A stretch of DNA of 64,000 bases from Lotus japonicus (Eukaryota; Streptophyta; Magnoliopsida; Fabales; Fabaceae). This document shows positions 13,389 through 26,394 of this stretch, in pieces (positions within the stretch are counted from its first letter, which is position 1; each line of letters begins with the position of its first letter). The notes under the pieces are model-generated. The model was not told the origin of the DNA. It made no database searches and worked only from the letters and a program-made list of their open reading frames with translations. The stretch is from the NCBI RefSeq assembly GCF_012489685.1, contig NC_080043.1, forward strand, positions 42,671,127-42,735,126, given 5' to 3'. A program made the translations under genes and the position numbers.

Positions 13389-16300
13389 TGTAACACCCCG
13401 ATTTTGGTGGCGTCACTTTAGTAACCAAAAATAAAATAAAGCGGAAAAGCAGGTATATTTTTTTCGTTTTCTTTTTAAATAAAAAGACTTGTCGAATTGA
13501 AGACTCAACTCAATCGCGATTAACAGCGACTAACATACAATATAAGTACAGCCCTCGCTGCAACCAAAAACATCGCCACGAGTGTCCTCAAGTGGCGGAA
13601 AGTAACATCAAGTAATTGAAAGTAGCGCTCATAGGCAAATAAGTGCAACTCATAGACAGAGTCATAAGTTTTATAAATACAGTCTTCTAAGAAAATAAGT
13701 CAGCCCAAAACGGCCTCCAAAAGACCTCTTACGTCCGACAAACTCTCTGTGATCCTCATGGAAGAGAACCGCATGAAAAGCTAATAGTCGGGGACCTACC
13801 CTGCCCCAAAGTAAGAAATGAAAATCAGAGCTATGACAACGAAACTCGATATACTATACCCCTAACATCGACCCTCATCCGATCCTGCATGAAGTCCGGG
13901 TCCACGTCGAAGGCTCAGCAGTAGTCATTTCGCTCCGGATCTTCCCCGAGCGACGAAGCATCACGAAACAATCCGTCAACGGCATCTGACCAAAAGGGCA
14001 TACATAGCCCCCCAAACACAGGTAGCACGCGCAAGGGTCAACTTACGGAATATAGTATAGAGAATACAAGACAACAGGTAAAATATAAGGGGTATATATA
14101 TATATATGTTGTATATAAACATATAAGTTCTACATTGTCTACCCTAAGGTTTTTACATAACATGTTATCAAATCTCTAATACAATTCAATCATCAAAACA
14201 CATAACGATGTTTATCAACATCAAATCATCAAAACACATAACGATGTTTATCAACATCAAATCATCAAGATCTCAACAAATATAGTTAGAGTGCATGATA
14301 TGTCAATGCAACGTCAATTCAAAAGGTTCCGGAAGAAGTAGGCTGGGCACGATCGAGTCGGTCCTAACACTGGCATTGTGTCGACCATAACCCTCGGGTG
14401 TCACTTACAACCTTGTCATAGTCGGATCAGTCCTAATCCTGTGGGTCGACTTTTCCCTCCGCTATGTCTGACATCAACAAGTCGATCCTAACCTTACCGT
14501 CGATCATATCCCCCATCGAATGCTCGAGTTACCCGAAGGCATATACTGTACCCGAAGGTATATATTGTACCCGAAGGTATATACTGTACCCGAAGGCATA
14601 TACTGTACCTGAAGGTATATACTGTACCCGAAGATATATACTGTACCCGAAGACATATACTGTACCCGAAGGCATATACTGTACCCAAAGGCATATACTG
14701 TACCCGAAGGCATATACTGTTCTGCGACAAAAGGCAGATAACTATAGAAAGAGTGCAATCACTCACGATAACTTCTCGAGTCATCCGACTCATCTAATTC
14801 GATGGTCAAAGCTGCTCAGCGAGCGAAGAGTAACAATGTACTTGGAAACTTATAGTTCCCTGACTTATCCTTTAGATAGTCAAATAAATAAACTGCTCAT
14901 CGAGCGAAAGAGTATAAGCATACTCGGAAACTGTTGAGCTTCCCCAAAACTTCGATTCGGCGACACTTCTCATTTTCCAAAACTAATATCCAAATCCTAG
15001 AAGTTCATTTGAGATTCTTAACATTTAATTAAAAGAGTTTGAATGTTGTTTAAAGCATTATGGAATTTCTCATGAAAATATTTTCTTTCCAAAACTATAA
15101 GTTCAAAAGATCCCGATATCCCCAAAATCCCATGAGAAGGTCTTGAAACCACAAAAGAAGACAAGAGTCTGAACCTCAGTTCGTCTTGTCGAGATAAACC
15201 CTTAAGAACTCGCCACCAACGGGGCATAACTAACCGTTATTCCTCACATTTTGGTAGTCCACGAATAAACGATATAAATTGCACCATATGGTCAGCATAT
15301 TCCAATAATAATTGCATGTTCCAAAATAATGCGCACAAATATTCACATAGCCTAAGATTAACCATTTAGCACATAGCAAGTATGGCATGTGAATCAAGTA
15401 ATTGCGGTAAAACATAACCCTGTCCTATCCACTAGGAAGCAGTAAGACGGAAACCAGTAAACGGCCGAAGCCTCTCAGAAAAAGGAGACACACGCCTCAT
15501 ATTAGTTTCACACGGCCGAAGCCTCAAAACATTTTCTCCAGTCAAAGCGATAAAGAAACATAAATAAGCAAGTCGAATTTATCGACGCCTAAAGCATTAG
15601 CTAGCAGTGTAAGTTGCCCTTACCTCGAGTTGTTCTAGTCTCGCGGTGCAGGTCTCGCTCACAAGCTTGTTCAGTCAATCCCAAAGTTTCCACAACTGAA
15701 CCTTTGAGCAAACAAAGCAATAATGAATCAAAACAAGTCGATACAGTCGAAACAATCCTAACTAACGTTAGACAAAGCTCAAGAAGCTTCAGAGTACAAT
15801 ATCTAGGCACGAATGGAAGGGCTTCCCCCGAATGGATGAGTTTTGACTCGATTCAAGTTTTGTACAAAAACACTTTATTCGCTAAAACGTGCATAACTCG
15901 AGCTACAGAACTCGGAATGACACGAAACCAGAGCCAAAATTTCGACAACGGAGAGAGCTACGCTATAACTCAGGTCACACAGACCCAAAAATTATTTTTG
16001 GACACGATACCATGGCATATAAGTTTCAGCCACTATCAAAATAGGGTTTCACGAACTTTTTCTTCGATCTAATTTAATTCCTAGGTATTCTTAGGTGATA
16101 TCTAGGTCAGGGAAACTCTCAGAAAAATTATCGGATCGAAAACTGTCGCAGGGATATTTTGGTCAATATTTTTGGCTCAGAATTTCAAAATTGGAATTTC
16201 GAAAAAAAAAATTGGATGGGGACGTCACCAACGACATTTATGACAACTAATCCTACTAGCGCTAAGCTCTTGGGCATGTAGGCAATAAGTTTAGACACTG

Positions 16301-17265
16301 AAATCAAGTTATTTGGACAGTTTTACAAAAAGCTCAAAACTTTAAGCACAGAAAAACATAGAGAAAAACGACGGAATTGACGATCTGAAGTATGAAATAG
16401 CAACTATACCTCGATGCCTACGCGTAGCAACTGTCAGTGAGACGATCAGGCAAGAAACGGCGAAAATCTCTTCCTCCCCTTCTTTCCTCAAGCTCGCGGC
16501 CTCCAACAATGGTGGTGGGGAATTTTATTATTTTTTTTCTTTTCAAGCTATTTATAGTTTATGGAAAATGCGGGAAAATGAAAATTTCGCGATTCCGATT
16601 TTTCCTGCGCATTCCTCTGTTAATTCTAAGATAGATTATGGCGACATAATTCCAGAGCTCAAAATAGGTTTCTTGGAATTAAGTCAAACGATCCAAAGTC
16701 GGTGTGAATCGATTTATCCCGGAAAGCTACTTTTTGCAGTTGATGTCGAATGGGAAAACTTCGTTCTGAAGAAAGATTCAAAATATCGAAAGAAATAAAT
16801 AGGCTTACACGTGTGAAATCTTCGTTTGAAGCTCTGAATAGAAAAAGTCTTCATCGTCGGTTGATTTTAGGTTTCTTGAACTATCAGTGATTTAGTTTCG
16901 GCAAACTTCCGAGTATTGGAATTTGACGTTCGTACATTCTAGGGTTTCGTATCGAAACACTTGTTTATAGACGATCAAGAGAAGCTCTAACATTTCTCTG
17001 AAGATTTTTGGAATTAATTTCCATCGTGTCTTTAAGTATAAATTAGCTATTTACTAGCACTCTTGCCCTAGGTTTAAGCGAATATTAATCGTGCTATAAC
17101 TTTTATCGACTTTGATACAATCCTTAGCCTTTTCCTGAACTTTCTCCTTCATAAATTATTTCCATTCAATAAACTTGTTCAGGTTTTCCTTCACGATACA
17201 TCAAAACTAATCGTGAATAGGAATTTTATTCGGTTTATTCTAAACTTAAAAACTTGGGTCTCACA
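13389..17265 (-). repeat. 3' LTR of the non-autonomous chromovirus (3,877 bp)
   Basis: Minus-strand LTR. TATA box (CTATAAATAG on the minus strand) at 16548-16557, about 0.7 kb from the LTR 5' end, so most of the LTR lies downstream of the promoter. It holds ten 19 bp tandem units (14531-14720). It lacks 119 bp present in the partner LTR (partner positions about 23472-23590). Confidence 0.9.
14531..14720. repeat. 19 bp tandem array, 10 units (3' LTR)
   Basis: Ten uninterrupted units of the type acccgaaggcatatactgt with point variants (ggt/ggc, aaga, cctg, ccaa). The matching array in the partner LTR has seven. Open frames crossing this array are by-products of a period not divisible by three and are not genes. 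There are no spacers, so it is not a CRISPR-like structure. Confidence 0.97.
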
Positions 17266-19176
17266 TTACTACCCTCCAAAAAGAAAGTTTCGTCCTCGAA
17301 ACTTAAGGTTCAGCAAAAAGTCCCGGATACTGTTCCTTGATCTTTTCCTTCAGCTCCCATGTCGCATCACCAGTGTCCTTGTTCCAAATGACTTTTACCA
17401 ACACAATCTCTTTTCCCCTCAACTGTTTTATACTTGTGTCTCCAATGCTAATTGGCGGCGTCTCGAATGACAGATCATCTCTCAGCTCTAAGTTGTCCAA
17501 CTTGACCACTTGCATTTAGTCTACGTTGGAAATAATATTTGTTGGCATTCCGTGCAATCGCACAACCTTAACCACTTGCTCCTTTGCTTTTGTTCGTCCA
17601 AAATTCTGAGTAGAAACTCGGTACATCTCTATGTTCTGGAGTGAATGCTCAACTTGTCCTCGTGATGTTCACTCATGATCCAAAACTCAACTCGATCGCT
17701 TGATAACTCCTAGACGAATTATTTCTTTGGAATTTACTAGTCCATTAAAACACCTCCAACTTTGCAACTATCCGCACGAACACCAAGAAATCAAACTTCT
17801 ACTCAGACACTATTCGAATTAAAACTCGATTTAAGTTCTCATTTCTTGTCCTTCACAAAACTGACTCCCTTTAACATCAACTTATCAACAACTTATAAGC
17901 TAATCTTCATCTTAATATCTAACAATCCATTATTATCGTCTTCGTCCTCAAAACTTTCCTCACTCAAACCAATTTACACTTACTGAAATCCCTAACACTT
18001 CGCATAAATCGAGACTTATCCTCTAGAAGATCAAATCATAACTATACCTCAAGGGTCTTAACTTGAAACTCATCTTCAGATCTTTAATCTTCTAAGATTT
18101 AATTGCTATCGTTATTACTAAAACCATTAAATCTCTTATTCATACCAAATCCTCAACTCTCAAGGTGAATCTTAACCCTAAGATTTCAATCCAGCTTAGT
18201 AAATCTCACTTAGTCATCTTAGCACATTTCTCTGAAATCCATATCGTCAATCTCAAGTATTCAACTTTCTTTCTCTAACTTAATCATTCTCAAACAATTC
18301 AATACTTAGTCACTCAAGCAAACACCTGACAAATCTCTAAGTCTTCCACATTCAAGTTAAAATTCATAGGTTTAAAATCTAAACTTTTACCTAGTTTGCA
18401 TCGGTAATGTCCTTTAACACTTCAACACTTTTCAAGTGAAAATTCATCTCTTAAGACTATAATGTCTCCACAAATAAATCAAGCGCTTAGCAAAACTTAT
18501 TCCTCGAACTCGACTAACAACAATCTAGTTCAGGGTTAATTCTCCTCAATCTCGTTATCATCAAGCAATCATCTATAACCTGATATTAAATCCAACATAT
18601 TTAGTCTCTAACAAATCCACCTCGGAAATCACATAACCTATGACTTTCTAACTTCCGAGAAAATACTTAAGATTTTCCAGCATTAATTCTCTTGAATTAG
18701 TCTACCTCTACTTGGAGTAATCATGCGAACTAACCATTTAATGACTAAACGACAATCATCAACTTCCAAAGATTTAAATCTTAATCCTCTACAATCAAGT
18801 GCTCATCATAACTTACCTACCAACTCGACTAATCCTCGATCCAATCAAGTTAATCTTACTAATCCTTCTATCAAAGTCCATAGCCAGCTGTGATTCCGAA
18901 TATCACCCCCTCAATATTAAGTTGATCAAGCCTAATACATCGAAGGTGGAAATTTATAAAAACCCACTGGAACAGTCAATGAGTTCCTATCATCCAGTAG
19001 TCACAATTATCCCGACATCCAATCCTTAACGGTCCCGCTACGGAACTACGCACCCTCAACATAACACGTATACTACCCATAAGGAATCTCTCTAAGATTC
19101 GTTCTTCAGCTACTAGCTTCCTTATAAACGCTTCGGTGCAAAACTACTTTCTAGGCTTAGCGTGCTATTCTAAACC
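17266..19176 (-). pseudogene. Remnant pol of the non-autonomous chromovirus (protease to integrase to chromodomain, deleted and decayed)
   Basis: Compared with the intact polyprotein at 33228-37646. A protease-like stretch after NDGNLLTI (end of the gag frame, about 19340-19180) has lost the DSGA catalytic motif (it reads HSSI). Near 17520-17580 an integrase trace KVVRLHGMPTNIIS remains, followed directly by the C-terminal chromodomain-like tail (17515-17303: [16 protein letters not shown]). The junction implies deletion of the second half of integrase. The ~1.6 kb between has no recognisable reverse transcriptase and no long frame; it is G-poor on the plus strand. Not functional. Confidence 0.75.
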
Positions 19177-20439
19177 TCATGTACCTCTATAGTTTAAACA
19201 CGAGCAACCATCAAATAAAGTCTTAATAGGTATAATAACTATAAGGCCAAAGCTCAAACAATATAAGTAAGATAGGTATGTTGCATGCGCTACGAGAGTA
19301 ATGGAGCGTATTATACTAGAATGAGAAAGAATGGTTAGAAGGTTACCATCGTTCTTGCGCTCTCCTTTGGCAAACCCCTCAGCTCCCTCACCGTCCATGG
19401 TGTAAACCCTTCCTCTAGCAGCAGGGTGCTTTCCCCTTGCAGTGTTAACAGACGGCTTCCTCTTGGGCGCCTTACAACCCACAGCTAGATGCCCCACTCG
19501 GTTGCAATTAAAGCATCTTGGTCCAGTCGTTGAGCACTTGTCAGCAAAATGCCCAGTCTTCTCACACCGGAAACATGTCACATTTTTGTTGCCGGCTTGA
19601 TTCCCTGCACCTCCAGTAGCAATGGTCATCGATTTGTACCGTCCTAGGGTAAAACCTTCCCCCATAGGGCGCTGATAAGGCTTCTTTATCTGAAACTTTC
19701 ATTTTCCCAAGTTGTCTTGGGAGCTCGACCTCATCGGTCCCCCAGTTCCTGTTCTATTCATCCTTCTATTTTTCATCAGCTCCACCTCTGTGGCCTTCTC
19801 AACCAAAGCTTGAAATCGCATAACCCCCAACGGCCTCACTGAATCCTCGATGTCTGCTCTCAGCCCATTCAGAAACCGCTTACACATGTAGCGTTCATCA
19901 ACATGGTTGTTGAAAAACTGGAAGTGCTTAGCCAGTGATTCTAGTTTGGAAGCATACTCAGGTATGGTCATGCTCCCTTGACAAAGGGTCAGAAATTGTG
20001 CCTCCCGCTCGTCTCGAGCGCTAGTTGGAAAGTACTTCTCTAGAAATGCAGCACGGAAAGAGTTCCAATTCACCTCTTCGTTGTTTGCTTCCATGATTCC
20101 TCTGGCGCCCCTCCACCAGTACTCAGCATCTCCTAACAACAGAAAAGTCGCCATGCCCACCTTGGCTCCTTCAGCAGTTCGTAGCACACCGAAAATCTTC
20201 TCAATCTCTTGGATCCAGAGATCCGCATTGTCCGGGTCAGTCCCACCCGTGAACTTGGGTGGATCCTGCCTTCTAAAATCATTCAGTCCCCTGTTCTGGT
20301 CCAGGGCTGCTTCTCTCTGAAGCCGGTGTAGCTCGCGTGCATCCTCAGTAGCACGCCTGTGTGCATTGTCATTTGTCTGTACAGTCATTGCTTGGACCAA
20401 AGTGGCCACCATCTCAGCAAGTTGGTTAGAGTTCACCAT
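19177..20439 (-). pseudogene. Chromovirus gag with one in-frame stop
   Basis: ATG at 20439, shortly after the primer binding site. The first 246 codons carry a retrotransposon gag domain (FTGGTDPDNADLWIQEIEKI, WWRGARGIMEANN). A TGA at 19701-19699 interrupts the frame, which resumes in the same phase and carries two CCHC zinc knuckles (CFRCEKTGHFADKC, CFNCNRVGHLAVGC). Frame and knuckles are otherwise intact, so gag decayed far less than pol. Structural Gag would package element RNA; whether this copy still makes Gag is doubtful. Confidence 0.85.
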
Positions 20440-20651
20440 GTTCTGTTTAGTTAAACAAACAGTTAGTACTAATCATAAGATACCATTTACCATAACTATA
20501 CAATATGATTAAGCAATAACTTCAATCAATTCTAAGCGAAAAATCGCTTAGCAGACAATCAATTTTTTACTCTTTGCAGAGTCACACAACCTAGCACAGA
20601 AGACCTATTCCCCAAAGACTCCCGAAAGACTCGACAAGCTCTGATACCACA

Positions 20652-23600
20652 ATGTAACACCCCGATTTCGGTGGCGTCACTTTAGTAACCAAAAATAAAA
20701 TAAAGCGGGAAAGCAGGTATATTTTTTTCGTTTTCTTTTTAAATAAAAAGACTTGTCGAATTGAAGACTCAACCCAATCGCGATTAACAACGACTAACAT
20801 ACAAAATAAGTACAGCCCTCGCTGCAACCAAAAACATCGCCACGAGTGTCCTTAAGTGGCGGAAAGTAACATCAAGTAATTGAAAGTAGCGCCCACAGGC
20901 AAATAAGTGCAACTCATAGAAAGAGTCATAAGTTTTATAAATACAGTCTTCCAAGAAAATAAGTCAGCCCAAAACGGCCCCCAAAAGACCTCTTACGTCC
21001 GACAAACTCCCTGTGATCCTCATGGAAGAGAACCACATGAAAAGCTAATAGTCGGGGACCTACCCTGCCCCAAAGTAAGAAATGAAAATCAGAGCTATGA
21101 CAACGAAACCTGATATACTACACCCCTAACATCGACCCTCATCCGATCCTGCATGAAGTCCGGGTCCACGTCGAAGGCTCAGTAGTAGTCATTTCGCTCC
21201 GGGTCTTCCGCGAGCGACGAAGCATCACGAAACAATCCGTCAACGGCATCTGACCAAAATGGCATGCATAGCCCCCCAAACACAGGTAACACGCGCAAGG
21301 GTCAACTTACGGAATATAGTATAGAGAATACAAGACAACAGGTAAAATATAAGGGGTATATATATATGTTGTATATATACATATAAGTTCTACATTGTCT
21401 ACCCTAAGGTTTTTACATAGCATGTTATCAAATCTCTAATACAATTCAATCATCAAAACACATAACGATGTTTATCAACATCAAATCATCAAAACACATA
21501 ACGATGTTTATCAACATCAAATCATCAAGATCTCAACAAATATAGTTAGAGTACATGATATGTCAATGCAAGGTCAATTCAAAAGGTTCCAGAAGAAGTA
21601 GGCTGGGCACAATCGAGTCGGTCCTAACACTGACATTGTGTCGACCATAACCCTCGGGTGTCACTTTCAACCTTGACATAGTCGGATCAGTCCTAACCCT
21701 GTGGGTCGACTTTTCCCTCCGCTATGCCTGACATCAACAGGTCGATCCTAACCTTACGGTCGATCATATCCCCCATCGAATGCCCGAGTTACCCGAAGGC
21801 ATATACTGTACCCGAAGGTATATACTGTACCCGAAGGTATATACTGTACCCGAAGGCATATACTGTACCCGAAGGTATATACTGTACCCGAAGGCATATA
21901 CTGTACCCGAAGGCATATACTGTTCTGCGACAAAAGGCAGATAACTATAGAAAGAGTGCAATCACTCACGATAACTTCTCGAGTCATCCGACTCATCTAA
22001 TTCGATGGTCAAAGCTGCTCAGCGAGCGAAGAGTAACAATGTACTTGGAAACTTATAGTTCCCTGACTTATCCTTTAGATAGTCAAATAAATAAACTGCT
22101 CATCGAGCGAAAGAGTATAAGCATACTCGGAAACTGTTGAGCTTCCCCAAAACTTCGATTCGGCGACACTTCTCATTTTCCAAAACTAATATCCAAATCC
22201 TAGAAGTTCATTTGAGATTCTTAACATTTAATTAAAAGAGTTTGAATGTTGTTTAAAGCATTATGGAATTTCTCATGAAAATATTTTCTTTCCAAAACTA
22301 TAAGTTCAAAAGATCCCGATATCCCCAAAATCCCATGAGAAGGTCTTGAAACCACAAAAGAAGACAAGAGTCTGAACCTCAGTTCGTCTTGTCGAGATAA
22401 ACCCTTAAGAACTCGCCACCAACGGGGCATAACTAACCGTTATTCCTCACATTTTGGTAGTCCACGAATAAACGTTATAAATTGTACCATATGGTCAGCA
22501 TATTCCAATAATAATTGCATGTTCCAAAATAGTGCGCACAAATATTCACATAGCCTAAGATTAACCATTTAGCACATAGGAAGTATGGCATGTGAATCAA
22601 GTAATTGCGGTAAAACATAACCCTGTCCTATCCACTAGGAAGCAGTAAGACGGAAACCAGTAAACGGCCGAAGCCTCTCAGAAAAAGGAGACACACACCT
22701 CATATTAGTTTCACACGACCGAAGCCTCAAAACATTTTCTCCAGTCAAAGCGATAAAGAAACATAAATAAGCAAGTCGAATTTATCGACGCCTAAAGCAT
22801 TAGCTAGCAGTGTAAGTTGCCCTTACCTCGAGTTGTTCTAGTCTCGCGGTGCAGGTCTCGCTCACAAGCTTGTTCAGTCAATCCCAAAGTTTCCACAACT
22901 GAACCTTTGAGCAAACAAAGCAATAATGAATCAAAACAAGTCGATACAGTCGAAACAATCCTAACTAACGTTAGACAAAGCTCAAGAAGCTTCAGAGTAC
23001 AATATCTAGGCACGAATGGAAGGGCTTCCCCCGAATGGATGAGTTTTGACTCGATTCAAGTTTTGTACAAAAACACTTTATTCGCTAAAACGTGCATAAC
23101 TCGAGCTACAGAACTCGGAATGACACGAAACCAGAGCCAAAATTTCGACAACGGAGAGAGCTACGCTATAACTTAGGTCACACAGACCCAAAAATTATTT
23201 TTGGACACGATACCATGGCATATAAGTTTCGGCCACTATCAAAATAGGGTTTCCCGAACTTTTTATTCGATCTAATTTAATTCCTATGTATTCTTAGGCG
23301 ATATCTAGGTCAGGGAAACTCTCAGAAAAATTATCGGATCGAAAACTGTCGCAGGGGTATTTTGGTCAATATTTTTGGCTCAGAATTTCAAAATTGGAAT
23401 TTCGAAAAACAAATTGGATGGGGACGTCACCAACGACGTTTATGACAACTAATCCTACTAGCGCTAAGCTCAGTCGAGAGTTTTAAGCCTAAACGACGAA
23501 GCTTTGGCCAAAAATGGGTATTTTACGCAGAATTGAAACTCGGCGGCAATTCGGGGAGATTCAGCAGAAAACAACCTGATATTCATGCTCTTGGGCATGT

Positions 23601-24596
23601 AGGCAATAAGTTTAGACACTGAAATCAAGTTATTTGGACAGTTTTACAAAAAGCTCGAAACTTTGAGCACATAAAAACATAGAGAAAAACGACGAAATTG
23701 ACGATCAGAAGTATTGAATAGCAACTATACCTCGATGCCTACGCGTAGCAACTGTCAGTGAGACGATCAGGCAAGAAACGACGGCGAAAATCTCTTCCTC
23801 CCCTTCCTTCCTCAAGCTCGCGGCCTCCAACAATGGTGGTGGGGAATTTTTCCATTTTTTTTTCTTTTCAAGCTATTTATAGTTTATGGAAAATGCGGGA
23901 AAATGAAAATTTCGCGATTCCGATTTTTCCTGCGCGTTCCTCTGTTAATTCTAAGATAGATTATGGCGACATAATTCCAGAGCTCAAAATAGGTTTCTTG
24001 GAATTAAGACAAACGATCCAAAGTCGGTGTGAATCGATTTATCCCGAAAAGCTACTTTTTGCAGTTGATGTCGAATGGGAAAACTTCGTTCTGAAGAAAG
24101 ATTCAAAACATCGAAAGAAATAGGCTTACACGTGTGAAATCTTCGTTTGAAGCTCTGAATAGAAAAAGTCTTCATCGTCGGTTGATTTTAGGTTTCTTGA
24201 ACTATCAGTGATTTAGTTTCGGCAAACTTCCAAGTATTGGAATTTGACGTTCGTACATTCTAGGGTTTCATATCGAAACGCTTGTTTATAGACGATCAAG
24301 AGAAGCTCTAACATTTCTCTGAAGATTTTTGGAATTAATTTCCATCGTGTCTTTAAGTATAAATTAGCTATTTACTAGCACTCTTGCCCTAGGTTTAAGC
24401 GAATATTAATCGTGCTATAATTTTTATCGACTTTGATACAATCCTTAGCCTTTTCCTGAACTTTCTCCTTCATAAATTATTTCCATTCAATAAACTTGTT
24501 CAGGTTTTCCTTCACTATACATCAAAACTAATCGTGAATAGGAATTTTATTCGGTTTATTCTAAACTTAAAAACTTGGGTCTCACACAAAACAGAT
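20652..24596 (-). repeat. 5' LTR of the non-autonomous chromovirus (3,945 bp)
   Basis: Partner of 13389-17265. TATA box at 23874-23881 (minus strand). Seven 19 bp units at 21791-21923. It retains the 119 bp segment deleted from the other LTR. Ends in TCTCACA next to TSD CAAAA. Confidence 0.92.
21791..21923. repeat. 19 bp tandem array, 7 units (5' LTR)
   Basis: Same unit as 14531-14720 but three units shorter. LTRs are identical at insertion, so the copy-number difference arose afterwards. Confidence 0.97.
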
Positions 24597-24601
24597 TCCA
24601 A

Positions 24602-26394
24602 ACAGTTTGGTAAAGAATTTTACTTGTATTTTAAGGGGAAAATGTAAATCTGGTATGTATAAAGATTCAGGAATTTATTTCAAAAGCATTCGAATTTAAA
24701 AAAGTGACTTTCTGGAAAACCACTACATTTTTATCATCGTTAATGATAAGAAGACATAACCTTAAGCTAAATAGTGTGTCCATTCATTGAGAGAATAGGA
24801 AGATAGTGTGTTCACACATACTGGTTCCAACGATAGTGCTAGTACAACAAACTTACAAAGATAAGTGAAGCTCTAATACTCGTTCCCTTCAAATATTTGA
24901 AAACAGCCACGTTCTCCACGCAATATGCCTGTTATGGAAAAAACAGAGTGAAAGACTGACACTTTCTTTCCAACCAAGAGGATCAATGTAGCAATCCAAA
25001 ATGTGAATCCTGCAAAATAACTGTTAATTTTAAAAAAATTTATAGTCTAATATTGTTGAATGTAAGCATATCCAAATTTGTTTAAACTAAAGAAACAAAA
25101 AGTAAAAAATTATGGCAATAACATACTACAGAACTATCCCAAAGCATCACTGCACAGTCCCAAACCGAAATCAGTTATATCGATTGTCAGAGTGATATCA
25201 TGAGAAAGAATAAAAGGAGAAATTAAGTGATTCCTTTAAATATGCAGAAGCAAGTTGCATACTCGAGTGATCTTCCTCATTTTTCCTCCATGCCAACCAG
25301 TTCACATTAGAGGCATATAGGGGAGGAGATGGCTGATGCATTATTAGTAAGGAGTAATCTAGGAAAATCTTAGATAATTAAGGCAAATATTTTAAAATTT
25401 TATGAAAAAGTTTCTCAGATTTAAAATTACCTTTAAAAAATGGTTTCAATATTTGTTATGAGAATAAATTTTAGGTGAAGAAATTTTTTTTAGTAATAAT
25501 TAAATTTTATGTTATTTTTATTTTATTTCGTATTTTTATTTAATTAAGGATTTTATGAGTTTTTATTGTGATTTTCTAGTTTTTATTAATTAATTTTTAT
25601 GGTATTTTTTATTGAATTTTTATTTTTTTATTTAATCTAGGTAAATCTTAGATAATTAGAGCTAATATTTTAAAATTTTATGATTTTTTTTTCATATTTA
25701 AAATCATGAAATAAACAACCTAAATCCTAATCAAATCTAAAATTTAAAAAGGTACTAAATAAATATAGATAAAAACTATCAAAATCTACCAAATCACAAT
25801 AAAAACTCATAAAATTCTGAATTAATTTAAAATCCGAAAATTCAATAAAAATACCATAAAAATTAATTAATCCTCTAAAAATAAATCATAAATAAATTAT
25901 GATAAAATCAAGAAATAAACAACCTAAATCCTAATCAAATCTAAAATTTAAAAATGTATTTTTATTATGAGAATTAACTTGAGAATGCCACATGGAATTT
26001 TTTTTATGAGAATTAACGTGAGAACGTCACGTCATCAAGAATTAACGTGAGAACGACACGTCACCAAATCAGCCTGATGAAAGTTCTTCTTTCCTAATAT
26101 ATATTGATATTGATGTTTGAGCAATATAACATTGAAGCATATAAGATAGACAATTTTTCTGACACGGGCATGCGCTCAGAATATATACCTCCATGTATTC
26201 TCTTTTATAGAGTTCATATTCAGCTGTGTTTCAATTCAGAGAACATGGGATGACAATCTGAATCTCCAAATTGAAACTAAAATACATTTATTAGTCGGTT
26301 TTGATTTAAAGTCTAATAGAATATCTTATGCAATGTAGCTATATCTGTTCAAATAAATTTTAAAAACATAATGTACAAATACTAAATTGAATTA
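24602..26394. other. AT-rich DNA right of the chromovirus; Helitron interior and 5' end
   Basis: No gene is supported. 24602-25330 is unremarkable. 25440-26010 contains AT-rich repeat copies, some in the same and some in the opposite orientation to 12480-12930. 26020-26113 reads on the minus strand as a Helitron 5' end. 26114-26390 holds nothing recognisable and abuts the solo LTR target duplication AATTA (26390-26394). Confidence 0.5.
25700..26010 (-). repeat. AT-rich repeat, minus-oriented arm
   Basis: Inverted copy of the block at 12480-12930: minus-strand gattaggatttaggttgtt occurs twice (about 25940 and 25735), with the same flanking ttaattctcat context at about 25970. Additional plus-oriented fragments occur at 25480-25640. 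Confidence 0.7.

Larger units (their letters stand above)
13389..24596 (-). mobile_element. Non-autonomous Ty3/Gypsy chromovirus, full length with both LTRs
   Basis: LTRs at 13389-17265 and 20652-24596 are near-identical and each runs TGTAAC...TCTCACA on the plus strand. TSD CAAAA is at 13384-13388 and 24597-24601. The element reads on the minus strand: 5' LTR 24596-20652; a primer binding site TGGTATCAGAGC (initiator Met tRNA type) at about 20648-20637; gag from 20439; decayed pol; a purine-rich tract TTTTTGGAGGGTAG at about 17282-17269; 3' LTR 17265-13389. The internal domain is only 3.4 kb, against 4.7 kb in the intact relative at 29006, because much of pol is missing. LTR divergence looks like ~2% by eye. 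Confidence 0.93.
11263..26113 (-). mobile_element. Helitron-like element (minus strand), interrupted by an 11.2 kb LTR retrotransposon
   Basis: Minus-strand reading. The 3' end has a perfect 7 bp hairpin (CCCGTGC-ATT-GCACGGG, about 11274-11290), then CTACTTA and CTAG at 11266-11263, followed by host T. The candidate 5' end is A|TCAATATCAATATATATTAG at 26113. A|TC...CTAG|T with a subterminal hairpin is the Helitron signature. Removing the nested retrotransposon with its extra TSD leaves about 3.6 kb. No Rep/helicase gene is seen, so it would be non-autonomous. A second, imperfect hairpin plus CTAGT at 11590-11625 suggests another nested Helitron end. The pairing of the two ends is inferred. 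Confidence 0.45.

Noticed and set aside
14531..14720. Regular short repeats resembling a CRISPR array
   Set aside because: Units are contiguous without spacers and the DNA is plant nuclear.
14464..14937. 157-codon frame with a repeating YPKAYTVPEGIYCTRR pattern (also 21724-22140)
   Set aside because: Produced by the 19 bp tandem array inside an LTR; open on both strands, antisense or unrelated to element genes.
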